Shown here piece after piece: positions 17,361-25,156 of a DNA stretch of 64,000 bases; position 1 is the first letter of the stretch; each line of letters begins with the position of its first letter. The stretch is from Xylanibacter brevis ATCC 19188 (GTDB lineage Bacteria > Bacteroidota > Bacteroidia > Bacteroidales > Bacteroidaceae). The notes beneath the pieces were generated by a model. That model was not told where the DNA came from. It did no database searches and saw only the letters and a program-made list of their open reading frames with translations. Location of the stretch: assembly GCF_000621725.1 (NCBI RefSeq), contig NZ_JHXM01000004.1:62001-126000 (forward strand), given 5' to 3'. The translations under genes were made by a program, and so were the position numbers.

Positions 17361-17831
17361 ATGACGTACATTGATTACATGAATCAGTTCTGGCGTGCTT
17401 CAGCTATGGAGTACATGTCCACCAGCGAGGTTGCACTCTACGCTTTCATAGTGAACGAGTGCAACCAACACCGCTGGAACATGCCAGTGCCATGCTCTAC
17501 GGTACGGATCTGCGAGATGCTTCACATGTCCAAACAGACACTTTGCACCGCTCGTAAGAATCTTGCCAAGCGTGGACTTATCTCTTTTACTGAAGGCAAA
17601 TCATGCCATGTACCGTCCAAATATTCACTACTAATTTGGACGGATAACTTGACGGTAGAGTTGACGGATGGATTGACGGCAGACTTTACCCCTTTAAAAG
17701 ATAAAGAGAAAGATAATTTTAATAAAAAGGATTCTGTCACAATTTTAAGCAATGGAAAAGAAACTCACAATCGACGTAGAGGCATTAAAGAAATCTCTAC
17801 TACAGCGTCGCCCTATGAAGGCTCGTTTTAA
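17361..17831 (+). CDS. winged-helix replication-type protein
   Basis: A 156-residue protein whose N-terminal 95 residues form a winged-helix domain: ALYAFIVNECNQHRW near 26-40, then STVRICEMLHMSKQTLCTARKNLAKRGLI, typical of DnaD- or RepA-N-like primosome and initiator proteins. The rest is acidic and low complexity, and the last 27 codons overlap the start of the DnaC-like ATPase gene in another frame. That overlap and the partner suggest a helper for loading a replicative helicase after transfer or excision. Exact function is inferred. Confidence 0.7.
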   Translation: MTYIDYMNQFWRASAMEYMSTSEVALYAFIVNECNQHRWNMPVPCSTVRICEMLHMSKQTLCTARKNLAKRGLISFTEGKSCHVPSKYSLLIWTDNLTVELTDGLTADFTPLKDKEKDNFNKKDSVTILSNGKETHNRRRGIKEISTTASPYEGSF

Positions 17832-18417
17832 GTTGCCCATGTCTGAAGACGAGGCGTATGCCTATCTGTTAGCTGCAATGATGGCTGAGGTGGAATATCG
17901 CCACCGTAGCTTCTGTACTAGCGAGGATATGGAGAATCAACTTCATGAGATAGCTCATTGGCTTACCTCGTCATCACCCAAATTCGGTATGCTACTATGC
18001 GGTGGTTGCGGTAATGGCAAGAGCACTATGCTCAAAGCATTCCAACAGTTGCTTAACAATCTGCGTATTCCGAAATCATTCAACGATGGCACATACGGAA
18101 TCCAGATAGTGGATGCCAAGTACATTGCATACCTGTGCAAGAACAACTATGAGGCATATCGCAAACTCATCAGCGTGGATATGCTTGGTATCGATGACCT
18201 TGGCACAGAGCCTTCAGAGGTGATGGATTATGGCAATGTCTATACTCCAGTCATTGACCTGCTGACAAAGCGCTACGAAGAGCAGCTTTTCACCATCATC
18301 ACCACTAACCTCACTCCACAGCAAATCCGTGAGCACTACGATGACCGCATCGCAGACCGTCTCAACGAGATGGTGGAGAAAATTGTATTCAAAAACGGTA
18401 CATACCGCAATAATTAA
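17752..18417 (+). CDS. DnaC/IstB-like AAA+ ATPase
   Basis: This 221-residue AAA+ ATPase has Walker A GGCGNGKST at 84-92 and Walker B MLGIDDLG near 143-150, then the sensor TIITTNLTP near 182-190, the pattern of DnaC-type helicase loaders and IstB. No transposase is next to it, so a helicase-loader role for the element is more likely than an insertion-sequence role. Its ATG lies inside the preceding gene (80-nt overlap). It follows the winged-helix protein, which is the usual pairing in Bacteroides mobilizable elements. Confidence 0.85.
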   Translation: MEKKLTIDVEALKKSLLQRRPMKARFKLPMSEDEAYAYLLAAMMAEVEYRHRSFCTSEDMENQLHEIAHWLTSSSPKFGMLLCGGCGNGKSTMLKAFQQLLNNLRIPKSFNDGTYGIQIVDAKYIAYLCKNNYEAYRKLISVDMLGIDDLGTEPSEVMDYGNVYTPVIDLLTKRYEEQLFTIITTNLTPQQIREHYDDRIADRLNEMVEKIVFKNGTYRNN

Positions 18418-18450
18418 CTAATTCACAAACTTTTTAAATCTTGTAAAATT

Positions 18451-18993
18451 ATGATCTCAAACATCAAGACCGTGACACTCAAATTGTCACAGAAGGAATT
18501 CAGTTTCCTCATGAACGGCATTAACGCCAAGTTCTTCATGGACATCATGTCCCATCTCACAGCATCGTTTTCTATGGATGAAGACGATACAGATCCCCAA
18601 CTCATGTATGGGCCTACAGCTTTCTTCCATCTTTACGAACTCGCAGAGCGTTGGGAGGTTGCTCCCAAGGATGTGCTCCACATCATGTACGACCTGGAGC
18701 AGAACGGATTGATAAAGTATTCACTCTCCGAGAATGAATTCGCTATCGAGCCATGCATCACAAGTTTCGTCTCTACTGATGACGTGGTGCATAAGGGGAC
18801 TAATTGCAACACACCTCTTGATGAACTTTGCTTTGAGATGATGACTAAGAAGCAAATTTCTGAGGCTATCGCTCGTTACGACAGCTTGATTACTCTTCAT
18901 TTCCCTATGGTTACACTCAAGGCATTCTCTCTCAAAAAAGACGAAAATGAGAATACTTACGAGAGCATCAAAGGAGTTGTCGTGAATCCCTAA
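18451..18993 (+). CDS. element-encoded protein of unknown function
   Basis: A 180-residue soluble protein that I do not recognise. The region near 50-95 (FFHLYELAERWEVAPKDVLHIMYDLEQNGLIKYS) reads like a winged-helix DNA-binding unit, which would suit a regulator or replication accessory role. It is the last gene of the 17000-18993 operon, 33 nt after the ATPase gene, and is followed by a hairpin terminator. No enzyme motif or membrane helix is seen. Confidence 0.6.
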   Translation: MISNIKTVTLKLSQKEFSFLMNGINAKFFMDIMSHLTASFSMDEDDTDPQLMYGPTAFFHLYELAERWEVAPKDVLHIMYDLEQNGLIKYSLSENEFAIEPCITSFVSTDDVVHKGTNCNTPLDELCFEMMTKKQISEAIARYDSLITLHFPMVTLKAFSLKKDENENTYESIKGVVVNP

Positions 18994-19003
18994 TTGCTAA
19001 CGG

Positions 19004-19050
19004 AGAATGGCTGGCTGTCGAGACTCAGCATCAAAGCAACCAGCCATTCT
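19004..19050 (+). terminator. hairpin after the replication-type operon
   Basis: Perfect 11-bp arms AGAATGGCTGG (19004-19014) and CCAGCCATTCT (19040-19050) enclose a 25-nt loop. There is no long T run, so it could also be part of a transfer origin that begins here. Confidence 0.55.
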
Positions 19051-19242
19051 AATTGAGATAACGATAGGGAAAGGAAATGCCACCTAAAGGAGTCTGAATT
19101 TTCGTACTCTCTAAACAAGAAGTGTCAATGTCCGACAATCCACTTCGCTACTTGCCAGACTGTTTGACCTCTTGCAATACTCGCAGGCTCGCATCGGGTT
19201 GACCAATCCCAATTATAACTTAACTATAAAACCCATCTACAA
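19051..19242. other. possible oriT region upstream of the mobilization genes
   Basis: This non-coding stretch lies directly before the relaxosome and relaxase genes, where Bacteroides mobilizable elements keep oriT. It contains small inverted motifs (ACTCGCAGGCTCGCA; GGGTTGACCAATCCC) but no nic consensus that I can name. Confidence 0.3.
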
Positions 19243-19605
19243 ATGAAAAAGACAATAGAACCCAAAGGGCGTAATCCACGTATCACCGTGTGCTATATGC
19301 CCGACGAGAACCGGAAAATTATAGAGATGGCTTCGGCCTGTGGGCTGAAGAAAAGCCAGTATATCCACGACACCTCTTTGGGACAGGAGCCAAAGGTGAT
19401 GATGAGCGACAAGGAGGCAGATGCTTTAATGTCGCTGAAAGCAGCTCGAGGCGAGCTGGTCCTAATTAAAAATGCCCTTCATGGCACTACCCAGGAGCAG
19501 CGTAAGAAATACTTCCGCAACGAGCAGTTCATGCGCCAATGGATTGAGGGTGTAAACAGCCTTATCCGCAGGTTAGTTGAAATAGAAGGAATGTTCAAAA
19601 GATAA
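19243..19605 (+). CDS. relaxosome accessory protein, MobC-like
   Basis: A 120-residue basic protein. Near the start, RITVCYMPDENRKIIEMASACGLKKSQYIHDTSL (14-47) has the ribbon-helix-helix pattern of MobC/MbpC relaxosome proteins. The rest is helical, ending in an RRLVEIEGMF helix. Such proteins bind near oriT and help the relaxase open the DNA. It ends 4 nt before the relaxase start, the standard mob gene pair. Confidence 0.8.
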   Translation: MKKTIEPKGRNPRITVCYMPDENRKIIEMASACGLKKSQYIHDTSLGQEPKVMMSDKEADALMSLKAARGELVLIKNALHGTTQEQRKKYFRNEQFMRQWIEGVNSLIRRLVEIEGMFKR

Positions 19606-19609
19606 TGGT

Positions 19610-20845
19610 ATGATAGCAAAAGCAAGGTCTATATCGCATGGTTCTGCCATGACGAACTATGCCACCAAACATAATCGTGCAGACATAGTGCTGACACGTA
19701 ACCTTGGCGATGGGCTTACTCCTCTCGCCATGTGGGGAGCAATGGAAACTATCCACCAGAAGTATGAACCGAAATTCAGACGAAAGCCTGTCACCAAGCC
19801 GACCCTTCGGATGGAAGTTTCCCCATCCCTTGAAGAAACAAAGGGATGGACACTCAATGACTGGTATGACTATGCGATTCGGTTTCTTGAAGAGTTCAAG
19901 AAAGAAGTCCAAGCCAAGGAGGGAAAGAAACGAGGAAAAGGCAAGTTCAATCTGGACAGAGCACAGATTTTCGCATGTCTTCACTTTGATGCGAAGTCTG
20001 GTATCCCTCATCTTCATATCCTCATCAATCGCATTGACCTTGATGGGAACCTGATGAACGACTCCTTTATTGGCGATAGTGCAGTCAAGGCTGCCCATAC
20101 CATCAACGTTGAACGTGGATGGGAGTTGCCCGAGGATATTCACAAGGCACACGAGAAGGAGATAACGGAAGTTTGTTACAACATACTCCGTGGAATGGCG
20201 AGTTATGACTGGGACACTTATAAGCACGGGCTTGAAAGTCGTGGTTACAAAGTCCATGAGCAACGTGACAAGCAAGGAGTATTACATGGATATACCATAC
20301 TTCGTGGTAACTCCCGTTTCAAATCTTCCACGCTGGGCAAAGGTCGTAACTTGACCGTTCCTAAACTTGAAGCCACATGGAAGAAGCTTCATCCTGTAGC
20401 TCCAAGTGTTGACAAGCCGGGTTATACTATTGGCACCACTCAGACTACAGAACGAAAGTCGTTCACAGAACACAATTCTGCACGTCAGAGCGTCGCGCAA
20501 TCCAAACCAGAAATGCCATCTGTATTCATGAAGATATTGTCTGTTGGTGATAAGAATTATTCCATCACAATGCCTATGGAAGCATACACGGCTATGAAGG
20601 AGGCCATTGAATCACCTGACGGATCTGTGCCATTTGAAAACGTCTTGAATGTGGCTATGCTGCTGTTCATGAACTACGTCGATGCTGCCGCAGCTATTTC
20701 TGAATCTTGTGGTGGCGGTGGCTCTACGTCATCAAACTGGGGAAAAGACGATGATGAAAATGAGCGTGAGAGGGCACGACGCTGCGCCCAACATGCCAAC
20801 TGGCTATGCAAACCTATTAGAAAATATAAAGGTCCACACCGTTAA
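19610..20845 (+). CDS. mobilization relaxase
   Basis: This 411-residue relaxase has the metal-binding motif around H125 with H134 and H136 (LHFDAKSGIPHLHI) and a candidate nucleophile Y17 (MTNYATK) near the N-terminus, as in the Bacteroides MobA/MobB and wider relaxase/mobilization-nuclease family. The basic region after 100 fits DNA contact. It would nick oriT and lead one strand to a recipient using conjugation machinery supplied in trans, since no type IV secretion or coupling protein gene is present. A short coding tail after 340 is low in conservation marks. Confidence 0.9.
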   Translation: MIAKARSISHGSAMTNYATKHNRADIVLTRNLGDGLTPLAMWGAMETIHQKYEPKFRRKPVTKPTLRMEVSPSLEETKGWTLNDWYDYAIRFLEEFKKEVQAKEGKKRGKGKFNLDRAQIFACLHFDAKSGIPHLHILINRIDLDGNLMNDSFIGDSAVKAAHTINVERGWELPEDIHKAHEKEITEVCYNILRGMASYDWDTYKHGLESRGYKVHEQRDKQGVLHGYTILRGNSRFKSSTLGKGRNLTVPKLEATWKKLHPVAPSVDKPGYTIGTTQTTERKSFTEHNSARQSVAQSKPEMPSVFMKILSVGDKNYSITMPMEAYTAMKEAIESPDGSVPFENVLNVAMLLFMNYVDAAAAISESCGGGGSTSSNWGKDDDENERERARRCAQHANWLCKPIRKYKGPHR

Positions 20846-20858
20846 ATACATTAGAGAT

Positions 20859-21386
20859 ATGTCCAAGTATAGTAATCTTGTCGAAGAAATCGACAAACAG
20901 GAAGAGGTCAAGGAACAAAAGGCTAACCTTGACAATGAACTTCAACTTCTTAAGCAAGCCATAAACGACTTGCACGATAGCATTCAAAAAGTTGAGAAGG
21001 CTTGCAAAGACGGAACAGATATGGTGATTGCGATGAAAGCTGCCACCGATAGCATGGATATGGCTGTTTTCGCATTCTGTCGTGCCGTTACCCGTGCCGA
21101 GGCGACAGTCTTAAAGGTTGAAATGACCGATGAATGCCAGAATGCCATCAAATCAGCAAGAGAGGAGTTGATCAAGGCAGAGACCACACTTCTTGCCAGC
21201 CATAGGAGACTGATGATACAAGAACTTCGTAATCAGAATGAAGAAATGCGATCATTCATAAAGTCAGGTAAAGGAGTGTACCTGTCATCAAAGGTGTTCT
21301 GGTGGTTGATCGGCATCTCGTATGTCACCTCTCTGTATTCATTCTGGTGTCTTTTGCAGTTACTCCGTCAGTGGTTGAAGTACTAA
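20859..21386 (+). CDS. coiled-coil protein with a C-terminal membrane helix
   Basis: I take the ATG at 20859, 14 nt after the relaxase stop, giving 175 residues; the longer frame upstream overlaps the relaxase and has no conserved look. Residues 1-135 are charged and heptad-rich, a coiled coil, and residues about 148-171 (VFWWLIGISYVTSLYSFWCLLQLL, split by polar residues) form one membrane helix. Similar small coiled-coil membrane proteins often follow mob genes in Bacteroides elements (MobB/MbpB-like), where they may tie the relaxosome to the membrane. That role is inferred. Confidence 0.65.
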   Translation: MSKYSNLVEEIDKQEEVKEQKANLDNELQLLKQAINDLHDSIQKVEKACKDGTDMVIAMKAATDSMDMAVFAFCRAVTRAEATVLKVEMTDECQNAIKSAREELIKAETTLLASHRRLMIQELRNQNEEMRSFIKSGKGVYLSSKVFWWLIGISYVTSLYSFWCLLQLLRQWLKY

Positions 21387-21474
21387 ACGTATTTTGTATA
21401 GAACAGATAAAAAAATGTGAGACAACGTCCCACATTTTCACGAGTTGCATTTTATTGATTGTAGCAAATCGTTG

Positions 21475-21503
21475 GAACCACCGTCGCAAATCGCGACGGT
21501 GGT
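21475..21503 (+). terminator. convergent terminator between mob genes and the defence operon
   Basis: GAACCACCGTCGC pairs with GCGACGGTGGTT around a 4-nt loop. On the plus strand it is followed by TTTATTCTTTG. It also ends just beyond the stop of the leftward AlbA_2 gene. Confidence 0.85.
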
Positions 21504-21504
21504 T

Positions 21505-22968
21505 TTATTCTTTGTCAAGTACTTCCCAGTGACCGCTATAGCCACTACCTACATAACGAATATGTGGCATTTTGGCAAGGTGGCGTTTGATAGTGGCGAT
21601 TCCTTTATTACTCTTTCTAGCCAGTTCCTCCGTAGTGATTCGAGGATTCTGTCTGATTTGAGTTTCTATCCATTTATCAAGATTACCGCCTTGAGTATCA
21701 TCTTGGGTATCAACTTGAGTATCATCTTGGGTATCAACTTGAGTGCCATCTTGGGTATCAACTTGAGTGCCATCTTGGGTAACACCCTTTGCAGGTCTCT
21801 TAAATGTCACCACAACAAAGCCGCCATTGACAGTCCATGTTGGTGCAGCAACCCCTCTCTTTTGGCAAGCCTCCATAATGCGTTTTACACCCGAGCCCCA
21901 GTTCTCAATATAAGTTGTACTATATAGCACATTAGCTATAAGAGGATTGTATGGATATGAAATATGTGGCAGAAGAATATTCTCTGGTGTAATCTGTGGT
22001 GGCAGAATGCCTGGATTCTCAATTTCGATACGATCATCATAGATGGCAATACCTATGGTCAGATTATATCGTTCGTATTGACGATGGCAAAGTGCATTCA
22101 ATACCACTTCACGCAGAGCTTCAGCAGGGACCTCCAGATATTCATCACGAACGAGCCCGACTATTTTACCATGCATGTTCAGGTGCTTGCGGAAGAAGTT
22201 CATAGCCTCATTGAGCAGTACGAAAATATTTCCCTCCACTCGTTGGTTGTCGATAAACTCATTCTTATCAGTTCCTTGGAAACGAGCCAGGCGCATAGTG
22301 AACTGCGTGTACATACCTGTATCTTTTGTAAAGAGTGCGGTGGCAGCGTTTAGAGGTTTGTTACCTGTCGTCAACTTCCATTTTCCTAACACATCCTCAA
22401 TGGGTTCTGTTAGAGCCAAATCTGACAACCGACCTCTTTCCACACCAAGGCGCACAACACCACGTATCAGTTTCTCGTCCAATGAACTGATATCCGTAAA
22501 CTCCGATGGTTGTCTTTCCCATGCGAACATGTCTGGCTTACTTCTACGTAACCGCTCTTCATACATGTCGCGTGGCATCTCCTTCGTTGTACTCTCCACC
22601 TTGTAGTAAGGACAACCATGATAAGTATAAGGCGCCATGCCCCATGCCCAGCCATCAAAGTGCATGGCAATTACTTTGTTGTCTGGGCGATCAGGAACAT
22701 CGATATACTCAACTCGGACATCAACCTGTGGCTCCATGTAACTCAGAGCCTGGGCAATCTCCCGTTGGGTATTGTCAGTAACCTGCTGGCCCTGAATCTT
22801 CAATGATTTGGGAGCGACACCGAAGATGAGCCACCCACCTTCTGTGTTCAAGAAGGCACAAGCAGAATGCATGCCATCCTTCAGTTCACCCGTGGTCTTT
22901 TTCAACTCCATCTGACGATGCTCGTCAGCTTGTATCAGTTCCTTCAGTTCTTCTATTGTAAGTGCCAT
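21505..22968 (-). CDS. AlbA_2 (Schlafen-type) ATP-binding regulator with repeat linker and winged helix
   Basis: This 487-residue protein starts with an AlbA_2/Schlafen-type domain (ELKKTTGELKDGMHSACAFLNTEGGWLIFGV near 20-50, with E20 and the GGWLIFGV strand), followed by the family's GHKL-like ATP-binding region (EVVLNALCHRQYER and IENPGILPP near 285-320). A repeated linker (about 395-428) and a C-terminal winged helix (429-487, ITTEELARKSNKGIATIKRHL) complete it. These are DNA-binding regulators or defence effectors with unresolved activity. It is the last gene of the leftward cargo operon, 32 nt after the SBD-like gene. The linker is coded by four 24-bp repeats. Confidence 0.85.
   Translation of the reverse strand: MALTIEELKELIQADEHRQMELKKTTGELKDGMHSACAFLNTEGGWLIFGVAPKSLKIQGQQVTDNTQREIAQALSYMEPQVDVRVEYIDVPDRPDNKVIAMHFDGWAWGMAPYTYHGCPYYKVESTTKEMPRDMYEERLRRSKPDMFAWERQPSEFTDISSLDEKLIRGVVRLGVERGRLSDLALTEPIEDVLGKWKLTTGNKPLNAATALFTKDTGMYTQFTMRLARFQGTDKNEFIDNQRVEGNIFVLLNEAMNFFRKHLNMHGKIVGLVRDEYLEVPAEALREVVLNALCHRQYERYNLTIGIAIYDDRIEIENPGILPPQITPENILLPHISYPYNPLIANVLYSTTYIENWGSGVKRIMEACQKRGVAAPTWTVNGGFVVVTFKRPAKGVTQDGTQVDTQDGTQVDTQDDTQVDTQDDTQGGNLDKWIETQIRQNPRITTEELARKSNKGIATIKRHLAKMPHIRYVGSGYSGHWEVLDKE
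21691..21786. repeat. four 24-bp tandem repeats in the AlbA_2 linker
   Basis: Units begin at 21691, 21715, 21739 and 21763 and encode an eight-residue TQDxTQVD-type unit. The units differ at two or three positions. The period is a multiple of three, so copy-number change alters linker length and keeps the frame. Confidence 0.9.
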
Positions 22969-23000
22969 ATATTTATAACGTTTTATTCTTTTGTTTATTA

Positions 23001-23567
23001 TTATGCAACGAGTGCGATGAATGGTAATGCCATTATCAACGAAGTGATATTTGGCATCGTTTTAGTCGGCTGATTTGTAAGATACTCATTAATCAAAACA
23101 ACTCTTAGCATAGCCCTGGCATCTGCATTTTGAAGTATTTGGAAGAGTACACCATCAATCTCGGCAAACTCAAAAGCATTACGCATAGACTTGACTGAAT
23201 AACTTCCTGATGGAAGATTTTTCTTTTCCAGTTTTCCCTTGCTCCAGGGTTCATCCTCAGCGACAAGCATTGCATCGATGTCATACTTCTCCACGAGTTT
23301 CCAAAATGGTTCATGCTGCATGTGGAAATATGGTTTCGTAATATCTGGCGTAAAAATGGAAGATTCACCCAAGTATCTTTTCCAGATACAATTGAATTTA
23401 TCTATCAGCTCATCTGTTAATTCTATCTGTGGATAACGAATAACCTCACTCTCAATCAAATCGATGATTGAAAGCAACAGGATAGCTTTGTGTGGAGCTT
23501 TATGACCTTTCACTTTTGCAGTATGCAGATGTGTAAAAACTTCTATATAATCCTTAAGACTATTCAT
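23001..23567 (-). CDS. ScoMcrA SBD-like domain protein without an HNH nuclease
   Basis: A 188-residue protein. GHKAPHKAILLLSIIDLIE (21-39), then ELTDELIDKFNCIWK, and KPYFHMQHEPFWKLV near 78-92 match the N-terminal modified-DNA-reading domain of ScoMcrA-type type IV restriction enzymes, which bind phosphorothioate DNA. The HNH nuclease that normally follows is absent: the protein ends about 90 residues after that domain. It may be a stand-alone sensor for modified DNA, or a degraded enzyme. The start overlaps the end of the upstream DUF6339-like gene by 8 nt, so it belongs to the cargo operon. The call is by motif pattern and is tentative. Confidence 0.55.
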   Translation of the reverse strand: MNSLKDYIEVFTHLHTAKVKGHKAPHKAILLLSIIDLIESEVIRYPQIELTDELIDKFNCIWKRYLGESSIFTPDITKPYFHMQHEPFWKLVEKYDIDAMLVAEDEPWSKGKLEKKNLPSGSYSVKSMRNAFEFAEIDGVLFQILQNADARAMLRVVLINEYLTNQPTKTMPNITSLIMALPFIALVA

Positions 23568-24315
23568 CTATTTCATCGTTGTTTTCGTAATGAGAAGTAG
23601 CAACCTTAAACTCCTCGATATGTTTAGCCATTTCGTTATAAAAGAAATCTCTATCCAGGAAGGTAAGTTGCTTTACTGCTCCCAGCTTATTGAAGTATGA
23701 GGTAAGACCGTTCGCTACATTTTCAAGACTAGGAATGCTTGCTTCGTTATCTTTGATGTATTGTAGAATGCCAATTGCAGCTTCCTTGTGTTGTATAACC
23801 TTACCAACACCAAAACGCACAATACGCAAAGTGTAATTCTTGAAAAGGAACTCGGTTAGTTCATATTTATTATCTCGCTGCTCATCTATAGAGAGGTGAA
23901 CCAACCACCACAGACCTGCAAGTCCATGTCGCATCATACCATGAGCCTTGAAGGTAAAGTGATTGAGAATACTTTTCCTCAAATCTTTCGCTTCTGCAAG
24001 ATTCCATCGCTTCTGCATATAAGGAAACAAATCCGTCAGAGCCAGTGACTCCCAAAACTGAGCGTTTATTGCTTGTAATGGCTTTAGCGATTTGTAAGCA
24101 TCGTATAATGCAATAGCAGAGAGAAAATCTCCCTCAGTGGTCGGAACCATGCGTTCGAGTAATCCAACAGGTTCTTTGACCTGAGGTGTTACAAGTAGCT
24201 TGTCTTCCTCATAAGGGAACGACTCTTGAAGAAATCTGTCCAAGCCTTCGCCTCGGTCTACTTCTTCAAAAACACTTTCTATGTAACTTTGCGTCAATAT
24301 CTTCTGTAGTGCCAT
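23560..24315 (-). CDS. DUF6339-like protein of the GHKL module
   Basis: I start at the ATG at 24315, one nt after the stop of the upstream gene, giving 251 residues; the longer frame to 24366 overlaps that gene. The core near 85-155 (FWESLALTDLFPYMQKRW, then RHGLAGLWWLVHLS and YELTEFLFKNYTLRI) resembles DUF6339, a family of unknown function that I recall near GHKL ATPase and helicase genes. No catalytic residues are evident. It is bracketed by other GHKL-module genes. The family call is tentative. Confidence 0.55.
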   Translation of the reverse strand: MALQKILTQSYIESVFEEVDRGEGLDRFLQESFPYEEDKLLVTPQVKEPVGLLERMVPTTEGDFLSAIALYDAYKSLKPLQAINAQFWESLALTDLFPYMQKRWNLAEAKDLRKSILNHFTFKAHGMMRHGLAGLWWLVHLSIDEQRDNKYELTEFLFKNYTLRIVRFGVGKVIQHKEAAIGILQYIKDNEASIPSLENVANGLTSYFNKLGAVKQLTFLDRDFFYNEMAKHIEEFKVATSHYENNDEIDE

Positions 24316-24316
24316 A

Positions 24317-25156
24317 TCATTCCTGGTTCTGTTCCTTGTTGGCAAGGTAGTTAAACAATCGTTCATATGGTTTGCCCAAAAGCAATTGTGCCAATTTATC
24401 TACGCGCCAATCCTCTGGCTCTTGATCCATAAACTCTGCAAGTTCTGGTTCTGTATCAATCCGATAGAAAATTGTTTCTGCCCATTTCCTATTATAATGC
24501 CTTTCAATTCTACATAGTGCATACATCAACGAATTGAGAACAATAGAGGCATGTAGTATGTCTGCTTTACTATTTACGGCAGGATTGTCCTTGTATTGTC
24601 GATACAATGCAGTAGGCAAACGAAGCTCAATTTTATCTTTGTCGAGTATGGTTGACGGCAGTGGGTCTTCTGTTTCATTTATTTCCATAAAAGTCCCGAC
24701 AGCCTTCAACTTATCATACTTGATGTCCGCATAGTAATAGAATTGTCCCAAAATACCCAACAAATCACCAGCATCCATATCAAAGGAATGACCGCTATAA
24801 TCAGGATGGAAACCTTCATTGGTGTAATTTGCCAATCCTTTCTTGAGAGTTATTGTGCATGAGAAATTGATTCTTCCTGCCACACTCTTACGAGGTATGT
24901 CTATTTGAAAATGGAGCAACTTGCCCTTAAAACACCTCCTGTATCTTGTCATGTCACAACTCACCTCACAGACATAGTCGGCATAATCCTGTTCAACAAG
25001 TTTCTCTATTTCCTTGTTCTCATATCCTAATTTGACAACAAAGTGATAGTCCTTTTTGTCTTGGTGTATCTCAACCTCTGGTTCTGAAGGAGCTGGTAAG
25101 ATATCATCAAAGCTACCCAATACTGGATAGGGGAATGTGATATTATTTAAATTCAT
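24317..25156 (-). CDS. uncharacterised protein of the GHKL module
   Basis: A 279-residue soluble acidic protein that I do not recognise. It begins with an ITFPYPVLGSFDDI motif (7-20) and is beta-rich up to about 130, then helical. This start motif is what I recall from small unknown proteins encoded beside GHKL ATPases in defence islands, which agrees with its neighbours. The start overlaps the GHKL ATPase stop by 14 nt, so the two are probably translated together and their products may bind each other. No nuclease or nucleotide motif is seen. Confidence 0.6.
   Translation of the reverse strand: MNLNNITFPYPVLGSFDDILPAPSEPEVEIHQDKKDYHFVVKLGYENKEIEKLVEQDYADYVCEVSCDMTRYRRCFKGKLLHFQIDIPRKSVAGRINFSCTITLKKGLANYTNEGFHPDYSGHSFDMDAGDLLGILGQFYYYADIKYDKLKAVGTFMEINETEDPLPSTILDKDKIELRLPTALYRQYKDNPAVNSKADILHASIVLNSLMYALCRIERHYNRKWAETIFYRIDTEPELAEFMDQEPEDWRVDKLAQLLLGKPYERLFNYLANKEQNQE

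Noticed and set aside
17752..18417. IstB helper of an IS21-type insertion sequence
   Set aside because: The ATPase resembles IstB, but no IstA transposase or terminal inverted repeats are next to it; the winged-helix partner fits a helicase loader better.
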